64,000 nt of DNA. Origin: Sphagnum compactum. Taxonomy: Eukaryota > Bryophyta > Sphagnopsida > Sphagnales. Below, piece by piece: positions 39,201 through 52,700 of this stretch; within the stretch, counting starts at the first letter, position 1, and every line of letters starts with the position of its first letter. The notes beneath the pieces were generated by a model, which was not told where the DNA came from, did not search any database, and saw nothing but the letters and a program-made list of their open reading frames with translations. The position numbers and the translations under genes are program-made. The stretch covers positions 2,604,001-2,668,000 of the forward strand of contig OZ234501.1 of the NCBI GenBank assembly GCA_965153455.1, read 5' to 3'.

Positions 39201-39558
39201 GTGATTGGGTGCACATGCGTACGCATATGTACCTACTTACTCACCTACCTACCAAGCATATGTGCTTACCTACTTACCTACCTACCAAGCATATGAGTGA
39301 GTGAAAGAGAGAAAGAATAAAAAGCCACTTATGTGCGTGTGCTTTTTCTTTCTTGCCCATTTAGGTGAAGCCCCCCCCCCCCTCTACTCTCTCATTGCAA
39401 GCTTTAATCTTTTAAGACCTTGATGTCAAATTTCTTTAGTTATATAAAGAAAGAGAGAATGAGAGAGGATGGCACTTTAAGTGGTGGAATGCATGGGGGC
39501 CCCAAGAGGAGATGGTAGGTACTAAGGGACCCTTCGGCGTAATGTTGTTCCACTTGCT

Positions 39559-39872
39559 CATCTTGGGGACCTTTGTGGTTTGGAGGGTGATTAGGGTTTA
39601 GAGGGAGTGAGTGAGAGAGAGAGAGAGAGAGAGAAAGATGGGACCTAACCAAAACTCTAAAATCTCCCACAAATTTGCCCATCTTGTGGGGACCTTTGTG
39701 GTTTGGAGGGTGATTAGGGTTTAGAGGGAGTGAGTGAGAGAGAGAGAAAGATGGGACCTAACCAAAACTCTAAAATCTCCCACAAATTTGCCCATCTTGT
39801 GGGGACCTTTGTGGTTTGGAGGGTGATTAGGGTTGTGAGTGAGTGAGAGAGAGAAAAGATGGGACCTAACCA
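39559..39872 (+). repeat. Tandem repeat of about 113-121 bp, 2.7 copies
   Basis: The unit begins CATCTTG.GGGGACCTTTGTGG, runs through GGTGATTAGGGTTTAGAGGG, a (GA)n run and GATGGGACCTAACC, and ends CCCACAAATTTGCC. Copies are at 39559-39679, 39680-39792 and 39793 to about 39872 (truncated). They differ mainly in (GA)n length, so they are recent. Confidence 0.85.
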
Positions 39873-42800
39873 TCAATCTCTTCGCTGATAAACTGAGTTT
39901 CATCCTGTCTTTCCTTTTTTTCCTGAGCGCCTCCACTGCTGTTACATATAATTTTTCACTGCTCCTACCTCTAAGACTACCATAATTACTCTCGAACCTG
40001 GTGCATTGGATATTGGGTTTCAGCATTTCATACTCAGATTTAATAAAAAGTTCCTTACTTACTTTGTGGATACCACTGAAGAAAGGTGGAATAGGGGGGT
40101 ACCCGAAAGGAGGCCCAAAGACAAGGTGAAGAGAGGGTGACTTTACGGATAATTCTAATAGCATTGAACTACACCATAACAACACAAATTGTTGTTACTC
40201 CATTCCATTCGGGCTGTGTGCAAGAAAAGCCTTATCTAATTTGTCCTCCAAACATCATTATTGAACTTGCAACAGAAATCAGCAGACAAATCTATCTTTC
40301 GGACATTTGGGGTTTCGCGTTTTTCCTTTTGCCTTGGCCCCCAGGGGCATTCTCCATTTAGCTGGTAGGCTATTCTCTTCTAATACACCCAAGTTTGTCC
40401 CCAAAAATAAAATTAAAAAAAATCTTCTGATTCTTCCATTTTCTTCCTCTTATTTACTACATAGAGTTGACCATAACAATTTATTAATAATAATAATAAT
40501 AATAATAATATAAAACCATAGTAAACTATCATATTTTAAAACCAATTTTCATTTGTTTCATGATGCATGGATAATAGTAGTAGTAAAATTTAACTTATTA
40601 AGTTGAACATAGTCAAGGTTTTGGGAAATGGGTTTTATGAAGCATATGTTAACTTACTAGGTACCCCAAGTAAGTACCTAGTAGGTACATATTGGTACCT
40701 TCCCTTTTCACTATAATCCTTTTGTGCATTTCAAAGTCACAACATTTGGGGTTTACTTACTTACTTACTTACTTCTCACCACATTTCCCTTAGGTACATA
40801 GCCTACACTCCTATATGCCTCCCCTTTTGATGAGAAAGAAGAAGGGCACTTGATATTGAAAACCCTTGCCCCCCTCTCTCTCCTCCAAATGCACATTCTC
40901 CATCACAAACAACTAATTTTTTTAAGTGTCATTGGTTCTCTCTTAAGAGAGAGAGGAGAGATTTTGTGTAGTGTAATGACCAATAATGTTGGGTGCGTAT
41001 CCAAATAAAAATAAAATGAGAATTGATAAGCGTTTCTTCAAGTGAGTTTTGGCCTTGAATATCCGAGGGTATCATAAGGGTGATATATATTTTTTTTTAA
41101 CTCAATATTTTCCCCCATGATATTTCCTATGCACATTTTGATTTTTGAAATACTCATCTTTCATACATGAGAGTTTTTGCTTTGTAATGTTACCCCCGGG
41201 ATATGCACTAGACAATTTCTCTTTAGTCTTTTTGCATCTACATAAGATTTTTGAGATAATATTTTGTCTTGAAGTCGGGAACGAATTCGTGGGTGACATT
41301 TGGAAACGTACCTAGCTAAACTTTCTACACTTTTTTTATTTAACAATAATAAATTAAATTAAATTACAATACCATACCTACAATTGATGTTTGGAACAAA
41401 ATAATTCTCAAAAGCTCTATTGATATTTGTCGAAGATGTTGAAATTTGAACTCCCCAACTTGTGAAGATTTGTTTTTTGTCCCAACAACCATTGGGTTAC
41501 TATTACGAATACACAATTTGAGGTGTGTTTTTGCACATACTTATTCTTGAATTGTTGAAAATTTGAAAAAATCAATTTGAAATTGCTGAATTTTATTTTC
41601 TAAAATAAATAAATAAATGTTTTTAGAAAGTGTCATTTAATCATAAGTACGGTACTAGTAGCAATTCTTGGTCACAATTTACTTTAGGTCAAACAACATG
41701 TTTCAAACATCAACAACCTAATTATAGTTAATTGTCGGATGTATGTTTTATCAATAAAAACATAATTTGAATTCTATTTAAGCAAAATCTGAACAATCAT
41801 GACTTAATCACATGTAATTGAACAATTTATGAAATAGATTCACATTAATGAAAATGCTTAAGGCACATTTTATGAAATAGATGCAAATAGTTATATATGT
41901 TACATAGTTTCATCATCTTTCATGATTGTGCTTGAACTTGCCATAAATGGCAAAAGCCCTTATGTGTAGGGTTTAGGGTTTAGGGTTTTGTTTGTGGGGC
42001 CGCATATTTGAAGAACACCTCGCTTTGAGGGCATTACTTTCCCTATTACTTTCCCTATTTCTATATTGAAAGTGGGTGTTGATCAAATATGTCATTGGAG
42101 GCATTAGATATCTCTCGGGGCAATTTTGGATGATTAGATTGTGTTACCCGAAAATTTTTGGGGGAAAAGAAAAAAATTGCTCTTTGGGGGAAGGTTTGCT
42201 TAACCTAATTGAAGATGTGTGCTTTGAGTTACCATGCAAAAACACAATAATAGAGAGATATTGGAACCAATTAAAGAGTTGAAGGAATTAAAACAAAATT
42301 TGCAACATATTTATTCTCACATGTAGAATATAACTATAAATAAATAAATAAATGAGGTGTGGAAAAGCAACACGTTTTCATTGTGTTTCCATCCAAGAGC
42401 CAACCTAACCATGATGGTTGCGGTGGGTGGTTAAGCAATGTACTAACTACTAACCATTCACATCCACACCTAGTTAGTAGTCACCAAGTGCCTTACTTAT
42501 TACTTACATAGTAACCACTTACATTCCCCCCACCCATGTAGGTAGGTAGGTAGGTAGGTAGTAGTGCTTTTAAGCCTTTACTACAAAGTTGTAAATTTTT
42601 ATTTTTATTTTAAAAACAAATAATGTGGACTTAATTAAAAGCTATATATGTGAAGTAAAAAACTCAATATTTATAAAATTTAATTAGCACTACTACTAGT
42701 TTGAAGCTTTGACCCCACCTTATGGTTATGGCCTAGGCATTGGGTTAGGGTTTTTTGTGAAGGAAATATACTATTCTTATGTCTCTCCAATGAAGTGGAG

Positions 42801-43268
42801 CCCAGTATGAGTGACACACACCAAGTGTTTGTTGTAGAATAGGCCCTTCTTTTTAGGGTGGAGGGATGGAAGGAAGGGGGGATGATGGCAGGCCCAGTTC
42901 CTTTTTGTTTTCTTTCTAGGGTTTTGGCTAGGGTTTTGGGGACTCTGAAAAGTAGTCTCTTTTGAGGTGGCAAGGGTTTATCTAATCCAGTCAAGTAATA
43001 ATTATTTTTATTTTTATTTTTATTTTTTTTGAAAAGAATGGTGATTAGTTGATAAATCATAGTTCAAAATGATATTTTAATTATATTTTTAATTTGATGA
43101 TAGTTTCGAATTTTTGATTTTTTTTAATTTTTCAAAATTTTAATAATATTAATCAAACTTTTTATTTTAAAAATTCAAGAATTTTCCAATATTTTTGGTT
43201 GAAGAAATGTCAAAAAATGAAAATAGGAGCTTTAGACATTTTGGGTAATCATGCATGCTTGGTGCAAT
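39873..43268. other. Intergenic, AT-rich, no gene seen
   Basis: Contains a (TAA)n run (about 40485-40511), short ACTT and GTAG runs (about 40750-40770, 42540-42560), the palindrome TCTCTCTTAAGAGAGA (about 40939-40954), a duplicated TTTAGGG word at about 41970 and an (AAAT)n run at about 42343. No protein recognised. Confidence 0.5.
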
Positions 43269-43510
43269 GTTTTTTTTTTCTCTTTTCCCAATTTAGTGAC
43301 GTAGCCAAAATGGCAATTTTCTCAAAGAGGAATTTAGCCAAATTTGGTTATACACTTTAGACAAGAAAGTAAACAAAGATGTAAGGATACTTTTCATGCT
43401 TGGGGCTACCTATTGGAATAGGCTATTATAAAATAAGGGAATGTCTTTTTTTCTTTTTTTTTCCCCCTTCAAAATTTTGTGGCTAATGTTTTTTTATGAA
43501 AAATCCGTTC
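43269..43510 (-). repeat. SINE-like repeat family, copy D
   Basis: A T run (about 43270-43279) precedes GTGACGTAGCC, AAAATGGCAATTTTC, AAAGAGGAATTTAGCCAAAT, GGGGCTACCTATTGGAA, TTTTTTTCCCCCTTCAAAAT, TTGTGGCTAATG and AAATCCG. The block order equals copies A and B. Confidence 0.6.
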
Positions 43511-43704
43511 TATACGGAATTTACAAGCAAATTTGGAATTCAACACAATTTGAGATTGTAGGCCTCCAAAAATGAAGTAAAAATTCACGAGAGTCAATCA
43601 ATGAAGGTCTTGTAAGTTCCCAAAGTTCCCAATGCACATGCTATTTATTATTAATGATGTTCCCATTCTTTATGGTGTTCTCTTAAGAACAACATATTAT
43701 CATC

Positions 43705-43707
<3 letters not shown>

Positions 43708-43753
<46 letters not shown>
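43708..43753. repeat. (AT)n microsatellite
   Basis: About 23 uninterrupted AT units; strongly cruciform-prone. Confidence 0.95.
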
Positions 43754-43757
<4 letters not shown>

Positions 43758-43898
43758 TTATTTTATTATAATTTTATGTTTTCTTTGCCCTAAAGTTTTA
43801 CTTGCTTTTAGCCGCACACAAGTAAAGCTATTATGCAAGAGGTGAAACCGCATTTATTGTCATTGGGAATTCTCGAGGTTCTTGAAATAATTTGTTGT

Positions 43899-44059
43899 GA
43901 TGGATGGACGGATGGATGGATGGATGGACACATGGATGGATGGAGGGATCGAAACACAATTCCGCATGGGGCAAACGAACATGAACGAAACACGATATGC
44001 ACCGACAAAATAGTTATTCGATACCTGACCCCCTAGAGCGCCGAGGGGGGGGGGGGGGG
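43899..44059 (+). repeat. (GATG)n repeat and G15 run
   Basis: GATG/GACG units at about 43899-43949 and an uninterrupted G15 at 44045-44059. They flank a GC-richer segment without a recognised gene. An (AC)n run follows at about 44230-44252. Confidence 0.85.
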
Positions 44060-44360
44060 TCCTTTCCCAAAACCCGAAACTGTGTTTTCCGCTCAAGTTA
44101 AAAGTGTATGACCCCTTGATTTATGTTGAGGGTACAAAGGGTGGAGCCATCCCGATCTCTCGGTGTGGGCTTCGGGAAGTCAGGTTGCAAATCTTTCATC
44201 TTCCAAGATCTACGATTTAGGCTCAAGAAAACACACACACACACACACACACACCATATGTCTTAAGTTTCATCCAAAACATGCAAAAAAAAGGCCACAA
44301 AACAAAATGGAGGTCAAAGCAATGTACACACTACACACACAACTACTAGTTAGCATAAAA

Positions 44361-44645
44361 CCCTAATTACACATAAGTGTAATTTAAACATGTTAGCACT
44401 TTGTTATTGGGTTTAGGGTATTGTGTTTTAGATTCATTATAGAGAGTATAGTAACCCTAATTACACATAAGTTAAATTTAAACATGTTGGCACTTTGTTG
44501 TTGGGTTTAGGGTATTGTATTTTAGATTCATTATAGAGAGTATAGTAACCCTAATTACACATAAGTTAAATTTAAACATGTTGGCACTTTGTTGTTGGGT
44601 TTAGGGTATTATGTGTTTAGATTCATTATAAAAGAGAGTATAGTA
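44361..44645 (+). repeat. 94-bp tandem repeat, three copies
   Basis: Copies start at 44361, 44455 and 44549. Each runs CCCTAATTACACATAAGT, AATTTAAACATGTT, GCACTTTGTT.TTGGGTTTAG and GGTATT, ending in TAGATTCATTATA and AGAGTATAGTA. Each unit carries a CCCTAA and a GTTTAGGG word, so it has telomere-like pieces on both strands. Confidence 0.9.
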
Positions 44646-44757
44646 ATAGCTTTAAGGGATTTTGGCCCCCCCTAGGTAATAATAATAATAAATAATAGGT
44701 CTATTTTTTTTTAATATGAGGATTTTTGAAACATGATATTTTTTGGCTTGTGTTGAG
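44637..44757 (+). repeat. Dispersed repeat, copy 1
   Basis: GAGTATAGTAATAGCTTTAA, then GGCCCCCCCTAGG, an (AAT)n run, AGGTCTATTTTTTTTT, ATGAGGATTTTTGAAACATG and TTTGGCTTGTGTT. This matches 63341-63453 almost base for base. It begins where the third 94-bp unit ends. Confidence 0.85.
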
Positions 44758-47200
44758 ATTTGAGATTAGTTATAATAGAATTATTATAATATCTTGAAGG
44801 ATTTTTTTGGTTTTCTTTTAGAGGATTTTTTTTGAAGATTATATTATTATTTTTGCATGGTGAAATTATAATTTGAGTTTTCCATAATTCTTTCTTCTTT
44901 TTGCCTTTGGATACTTTTTTTTTAATGTAAATTGGCAAGGTCACATTGTGGTGACACACCCCCCTTGTTGATCTTCTTCTTCCATGTCATGGCAACTGGT
45001 TAAGTACTTGGAGCGAGTAGTCAAGTCAAGCCATTGTTGAAGAATTATGTATGGTGTTGGTGGTGGTGGTGGTGGTCCCTCTTCTTTTTCTCTAACCCAG
45101 ATCAATGTGACAAGAGTTTTGTGTGGCTCCAAGCATGTGTTGCAGGATGGTGGACCTTGCAAAATAACTCAATGAGATAGCAAGCTAACATTAAAAAAAA
45201 AAGGTTTTTATTTATTTATTTATCTATTTATTATTATTATAATATAAATTTTTAACTTTTATTTTTTTAAAATAAAAATAAAATTGGACAGGTGCGAAGA
45301 ACCCTCAGGTTAATAAATAATATCCTCACCTTGTTGGAACCCACTTGTGACAAGCCCAGTTGTAACAACCGAGCATAGAATGGTACATGGGTTGTGGAAG
45401 AGATGGGGGTCAGGTGGTGGGGGGGGGAGAGGGAGGGTCTTATTCTTACTTAGTCTTTTGGACCCATTATTACTCCGTTGGTGCTGGTGTTTATCTGGGT
45501 GGGAGGGAGTTTCTATCCCAACTCCAAAGTCAGCAAACAGAAACACGCGTTAACAATTGTTAGGTCTTATTCTCCCTTTTCATTGACTAAGGTCCCTTTC
45601 CATTGCCTTGCTACCCTCACGAGTCTCTCTCTCATGATGACAGCAAGGTAGCGGAAAGTGATAGAAATCGTTGTTGTTGCTACTTCGCGTTCCTGTTGAT
45701 GTTGATGCAAGAGGGGTGATAGTCACTTTCTATTGGGAAGTACAATTGTTTCAGAAATGTGTTTGTTCTGTTATTATATGTTGGGAATTTGGAAGCTCAT
45801 AACTTTATGAAACAAACTTTTAAAAAAATACAGATTTTCCGGTTAAAATTTGACATTACAAAATGTCGATGTTTAATGAGAGTCATAATTTGATTGATTC
45901 ACAGCTGCGCTCGCTCATCGTTCTGTATTCTGATTTGGGTCAAGTGTGCTCTCACAGCTACTACGATGGTTCTGTATTTGAATCAGCGTTTGACCTATAG
46001 AGTTGTGAGGTGACTCTGATCACAACTGAAAAAACAAATGATAATGGAAAGTTGTTGTTTCGAAAAAGAAAATAAAAAATTTGTCATCACAAATGCGTAT
46101 TGGAAAGATGTCTTAATTTGTCATGATGATTACCAAAGGTTGTCAACATACCTTCTCAATTATGTAGTAGATTGAACAAATTGTTGGAAAACACCAAGGA
46201 AGGGGCAATTAGTTTTTTTGGCAAATTCCGGCTCCTAGTTTCAATGCCCACGATATGGTTAATTATACCATAGTTAATTATTCTAGTTTTCCTCTCTCAA
46301 TAGAAAGTATGCACACAAATTAGGGTAACAACCTTTTTTTTTGCAATATGAACGTGTTTTTTGTTCTTCCTCAAGTCATATTGTGTAAAAAAATGGGTTT
46401 AGGGTACCTACTACTACTCTACACACCATCCAGGGATTCCCAGAGGAAAAGAATGGACCCCATGATCGTCTCATGTTTCCTACAAATACATTGGGTCGGT
46501 GATAATTTATTTTATTGTCAACTAAGAAGTAATGGGCTGACAAGCTCTCTACATGGATCCTCTTGGTGATCCTCGACCAACTGGGGGGTTGGTTTATAAC
46601 CCCCGAGACCTATTGGGGTATATAAGTTACCAGAGTGAAACACGAGAGTGGAATATCACCTCTCCCTTGAGAGGGAGTAAGTGCGTGTTCTTACAACACT
46701 TCCCATATGAAAATGTTTTTTGGTACAAGCAATTTTGGTGTATACTAACTTACTCACCACTCCATTGTAAGTAGTATTCACCACTCCATGGTTAATTAGT
46801 TGTCCCTAATTAGATGCTAATTAGATTTGGGAGATTAAGGAGGGAAAAGAAAGTTGGGTGGTTTATATTAACTCGTCCAATATTGATGATGACAAGCATA
46901 TGTTGAAAAGACTCACATCCTCAAGCAAGTGTTGGTTTGTTTGTCTAGAAATCTCCAAACTTGCATCCATCCACGCCTGGAGAGGTGATCACCTAGTGAT
47001 CTAAGCATCCATGGATCACCTACAATTGTTAAATTCATGATTTGTCTTGTGCTTGTTATGGGGTTGATGGCCATGGGTGGTGGGTGGTGAAGGAATTCTT
47101 TGTAATGTGGGGGGGCTAGGCTTGACTACATCTTTACCTAGGCCCCCTATATTCAAGAATGTCCTCACCCTGGGGCATTAACCCTACACAAGAAACATAA
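44758..47200. other. Intergenic, no gene seen
   Basis: Has (GGT)n (about 45059-45078), a TTTA run (about 45209-45232) and mixed-composition DNA. No protein family recognised in open frames of up to about 80 codons. Confidence 0.5.
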
Positions 47201-47728
47201 AGTGGCCTACCTAGTGTGAAATGGCCTAGCTTAGAAATCCATGAAATATGTCTAGTTCACCCATCTAGTGTGAAATGACCTAGCTTAGAAACCCATATTG
47301 AAAGATCTCTAGTTCACCCATCTAGTGTGAAATGACCTAGCTTAGAAACCCATATGAAATATCTCTAGTTCACCCATCTAGTGTGAAATGACCTCGCTTA
47401 GAAACCCATATGAAATATCTCTAGTTCATACATCTAGTGTGAAGTGACCTAGCTTAGAAACCCATATGAAATATGTCTAGTTCATCATGTAGTGTGAAAA
47501 TGGCCTAGCTTAGAAACCCAAATGAAATATATATTTCTAGTTCACCCATCTAGTGTGAAATGAACTAGCTTAGAAACCCATGAAATATGTCTAATTTGCC
47601 CATCTAGTGTGAAATGACCTAGCTTAGAAACCCAAATGAAATATATATACTAGTTCACCCATCTAGTGTGAAAATTGCCTAGCTTTGAAACTCTTGAAAT
47701 ATCTCAATAGTTCATCCATTTAGTGTGC
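47201..47728 (+). repeat. Tandem repeat of about 58-62 bp, about nine copies
   Basis: The unit consists of TTCACCCATCTAGTGTGAAA, TGACCTAGCTTAGAAACCCA and TATGAAATAT, then CTCTAG. Copies differ by small substitutions and a varying (AT)n insert after GAAATAT; the outer copies are the most diverged. Confidence 0.9.
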
Positions 47729-48412
47729 TAACTCTAGTAGGCTTTGAAAACTTGTCCTTGATGTCAGGCAATAATGCTCAAGGTAGGTACCTAGTAGGGG
47801 TGCAGTCTATTCATAGAACTCCATTTTGGTACCAACTTGAACACCTCCCCCACCCAAGTTGCCACATTCTTGGTCCTTTCTTTTTCCTCTTCCAAGCTCA
47901 CATGTACTACATAACCTAGCCTTGTGCCATGGAACCAACCCATTGAAGTCCCAAACACAAAAGAGATTTGGTTAGGGGGAAAAGAGTTAGGTACTAGAGT
48001 TGGGTGGAAGGTTGTCTTCAACAACAACAACTTCTCCTATTGTAAAGCACTTGGACACAATTCCTAGTGCATTTGGAGGGCACCTTATAGGTATCCATGA
48101 ATATGCTTTGTCGGGGAGAGGGATATTATGCCTACTCCGTAAAAGCGGGAGGGATCTTACACCTACATGTATGTATATGTAGGTGCAAGAGGTGTGTGCA
48201 TGTAAGAATGAACACTCTCCTTCTTACACCTCATGATTTATGTATATTTAGGTTCATGATAACATTTGCTTCATGTTTTATGTGTAGGGTAAAGCCCTTA
48301 GGGTGAGGGGTTTTACCCGAATAAGGGCTCCATGTGACAAAGTCGCACATGGGCCTGAATTTGGTAAAGCTTTACTTCCAAGGGCCTCTACACAACACAA
48401 AAATTGCTCACA

Positions 48413-48480
48413 TTTCATAAAGCATGTTGTTCCTTTTTTTTTTCCTTTAGAAAAAAAAAGGAACAACATGCTTTATGAAA
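48413..48480. repeat. Perfect hairpin with 30-bp arms
   Basis: Positions 48413-48442 (TTTCATAAAGCATGTTGTTC and a T run) are the exact reverse complement of 48451-48480, with an 8-nt loop. Weaker complementarity seems to continue outwards (GGCCTCTA on the left, TAGAGGCG on the right). A second near-palindrome, CATGTGAC with GTCGCACATG, lies about 80 bp to the left. It is probably the core of a foldback element; a small-RNA precursor is possible. Confidence 0.85.
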
Positions 48481-49666
48481 AACGTAATGTCCATAGAGGC
48501 GAGGGCAATGACATTTTCGTAAAGCCTATCGGCTTTTCATGCCAAGTAAGTAAGGCCCTCTCTATAGGTACACTAAAAAAACTAACATGGGTTTTTACAA
48601 TGGATAAAAGCCATTCACAAATGAGGGACATTCACAAAATTTAGGGGCTAGATTTGGCTTCCGCCTCATGCTAGGCCCCTTAGTGTGGGAATGCCCCTTA
48701 CCTAGGGCTCTTAGCCTACATAAAAACCCTAAATGTAAGGTATCGAAAGACAAAAGAAACACAAAAACATTTCAAAAGCTTCCTTATTATTGTAAGGTTG
48801 ATTGTTCCCATCAAAGGATGAACCAAGACAAATTAGACAAGATAAGATCCTTAGAAAAGTTGGGGATTATTAGTTGCATCATTCATCCATTGTGTGAGGT
48901 ACTTGGGTACAGTCCTTTTTGAGGTATGTAGATTTTGTTCCCAGATCTCATTTGTGTGAATTATTTGACATAAATAATTGCATTTTTTATTTCTAAAAAT
49001 TAATTCATTTTTAAAAATGGACACAAATAAGAAGGCAATTTTACAAACCATTACACCCCTTTAAAAGCACAAACTTATGCATAAGATGTGTAAGGTTCTT
49101 TTTCACTGCAAAAAAACATATTGGTTTTCTATGATTATTTGTTGTTGGAAGTTGGAACTCAATGTAAATGGGGTTTCAATTTTTTATTTTTTATTTTTTA
49201 TTTTTAAAAATTTGTGTTTGGGAGATTTTTATATTGATGGAGAGTCTCTTTAAATTCTCTCATCTTTTATTTTGTTGTTAGAAAAAAGAAAAAATCCCAA
49301 ACATTTGAATATACATAAAAACTATGACAACATCAAATCATTGTTTTCAATTTTTTTTATATTTGTGTGTATGTTTTCATGTGTGTGGCTTTGTTAATTT
49401 TGATAGTGTTAGGTGCTGATCTACGTCAATAATACATCGTTATACATTACAAACGTCATTCCCTCTATGCTCAAGCCTTGCAAGAGATAACAAAGTATGA
49501 ATTCGTGTTTTTACAAGAGATCCTTTTGGCGCATCATGTGTGTATAAATGGTCAAAAGTCGTCAAAATGGAGATTAGGTTTAATGAATTTAAATGTCAAT
49601 CAGGGTTAAGGTTACCGTTAGTTTAATTTGGGGCTCGACCCGGTGAATTGGCCAAACCCAGGCTAC

Positions 49667-49715
<49 letters not shown>

Positions 49716-52700
49716 TCCATGGTAGGTGATAAAAAGGAAGCCCGATAGCTCCATAGGACCACCCATCATCTACTACGGGTCTTGGAAAACTCAGTGGTAC
49801 CTTGAGTGTTAACACTATGGTTATATGGATATACCTTGCCCCAAAAAAAAAACATTGATCAAATGAAGCATTAATAAAATAAAAGTTAGCATTTATTTAT
49901 TCTAATCTCTAAGCATAATATTTAATTTGAATTTTATATATATATATAATTTTGGCATCATTTGTGATGTGTAACTTCAATTGATGATGGTCCTCCATTT
50001 GGATGAAACATTGTGACAAGTGGCTTGGACAATAAGTATTATGATGATAAGTCGATTATTCTTTTAACTTCGTCACAACTGAAATTTTGTAACTATTTTG
50101 ATTTGAGCTTAAATTTCTTATGTTTTCATATTTTTCATTGAGTTTCAAAATTGTCCTAAGTTCCATGAAATGAACACAAACATAATGACTATTACCATTG
50201 GCAAGAGGGTTACAACCATTTATGCGACAAGCACATGAATAGTTCCAACCATACATGAAAACATAAACAAGCACATGAAATGTACAAACATTCATCCAAA
50301 TGAGATTTTGTTTATAACATGGAAAAACTTGGAACAATGAAATAAAGTGAATGAGGTTATGTTGCAAAGTCAAAATACATTACTTATTACCGTATGCAAT
50401 ATTGTATAAGTAATTTCAATTTTTTTGTATTTATATATATATAATTTATATTGAGGTTGATGGACATCCATGTATGACATTATGATGATGTTGCGTGACA
50501 TTATGATGATGCATTCATTTAAAATTAATAAAGTCTAAAAGCATCTATGCTAATTGGAAATTCAAACCAATGTGATTTTCTTTGGATGCCAAAGGTGTGA
50601 CACAAGTTTTTATTATATTGATGATAAATTTAGTGATGGTGCAAAGTTTTATAATTAAACTTCTATTTTCCCAATTTTTGCAATCCAAGATACTATTCAT
50701 TGTTGGTTTGACATATTGGGTTGTGCCATATATGAACTAGGTCCTAGGTCAAACCCCTACACTCTTGGTATAATTTTTTTGGTGTATTCAAAAGACACTT
50801 TGGCTTCTTGACAAGCTCTATTCAAATTGTCAATGCACATATTGATACCTAAAGATTTTTTTTTGCCTACGAGTGACTCCTATTCATAGCAAGGTTATAA
50901 CAAATTTTACCTATGTCCTACTATGTGGAAGTGAATTTCAAGGTTTAATATTTATCAATGCATGCATTATGGGGGGAGGATTTGAGTTTCAAGTTTAGGG
51001 TTTTCAATTTTGTCAATTTCAAATTTTAGATCAACCTTTAGCCAAATAGTGATTGGATCAAATATAAGTGTAGATGGATTTGTAGATTCTAACATGAGAA
51101 GTTGAAATTTGAAACATGAAATTGTCCTTGCAAAGAAGGAAATTTGTGCAGGAATAATCCTCCTCTTTGACCAAGGTGAGGATTAGGATGAATCAACTAG
51201 CCATTCACACATGAATGTATGTTGTTCAAGAGAAGGTTGTATTTGTTGAGTTTTCAAAGGATAATAAGTTATGGAAAATGGTTGTGCTAATATGTGAATT
51301 TGATGAAATTATGTGAAATTGAATAGGTGGGGCTAGTAGAGAAACAATGTCATGCATTACCAATTTTGCACCTATACCTATTGATGTTCACACACATCAA
51401 CCAAATGATAGAAAACCCTCCCACATGGTGTGTCACAACAAATTTCAAAGAAACCTTCATCTACAAAATACAAACCACTAGATATACAAGAAAAACAACC
51501 AAATTTTCCATAACCACTTGGATTACCAAGGAAAACCGAAGGTGTGTTTGTGCAATTTAAGTAGTGTAGTCTCAAATAACCAAAACTAATTTGAGATTAG
51601 ACAACATAAGGGCTTATACCCCCACACACACAACAAAACAATCGGGACCCTATCTACACTAAATTGGTTATAAAACCTCAAGAAATCATAATATGATTAA
51701 TTACACTAACCCATTTTATGTTAATCCAAATATGACTTAATTGGGCACTTTAACAAGAAACTTTTAACAAGGAGAATGTATGGGGCAGCCATGTAGTAGG
51801 AAGATATATAGTCTTCATCAAACATGGCAAAAACATTTGAGGTGGGAACAAGAGTGAGAAGGTAGCCAAAGGGGCATAGTGGGTTTTATGGGGAAATTGG
51901 TTTAAATGGAATCATTAACAACATTGCCATCTAGTATAATGTGGGTGAGGAGGAAATTTTGAATGTGCCATGCAATTTTGTTACAATGATCATGTAATAT
52001 TAGGTGTTGAAATTAGGAGAAGAGGTGTGGCCATGTGTCCATGTGGGTTGAAGGGGTTCACATAGCTTGCACATCAAGGATGGGAACATGATAGATTAAA
52101 AGTCATATTTCCAACAATTGCCCAATTCATGGGCATTTTGAAAACATGGTATTTTGTGTTATTTGCACTATTAAGACTAATGGGTCATCCAAAAGTGATT
52201 GGATAATGTATGACAAAAGGTTAAGTTGTTGAACCATTTGTGGATTGGAGTGTGTCGTGAACAATATGATGGATGGTTTGGTGGATGAGAATGAAGGGAA
52301 TGTGTATTCTAGATTTAAAACCTAAACAAAATACGTCGCTTTGTAGGCAATACAAAATGGGCTAATATGACATTATAATTGAATTGTCAACGTGATTGTA
52401 AGCATCCAAATTTAGCCAAGTTGTCAACCATTTCATTGCCTTGAATACTTGTGTGAGATCTTATTTTGAGGAAATGGATTCAATGATCATGTTAAAATAC
52501 ATTGAAAATGATGGCATGTATAATAATGTATTTGTCAAGGTGGTGGTGATGTGATATTGAAAAGGAATTCTTGGCATGATGGAAGAAATAAAAGGTAAAC
52601 AAGGTTGTTTGTAAATATGTATGGGAGTTGGTTGGTCATTAAGATGGAAATTGTTTAAAATGTCCATATTGACCATAATTGTAAATGCTATGGCATGCCA

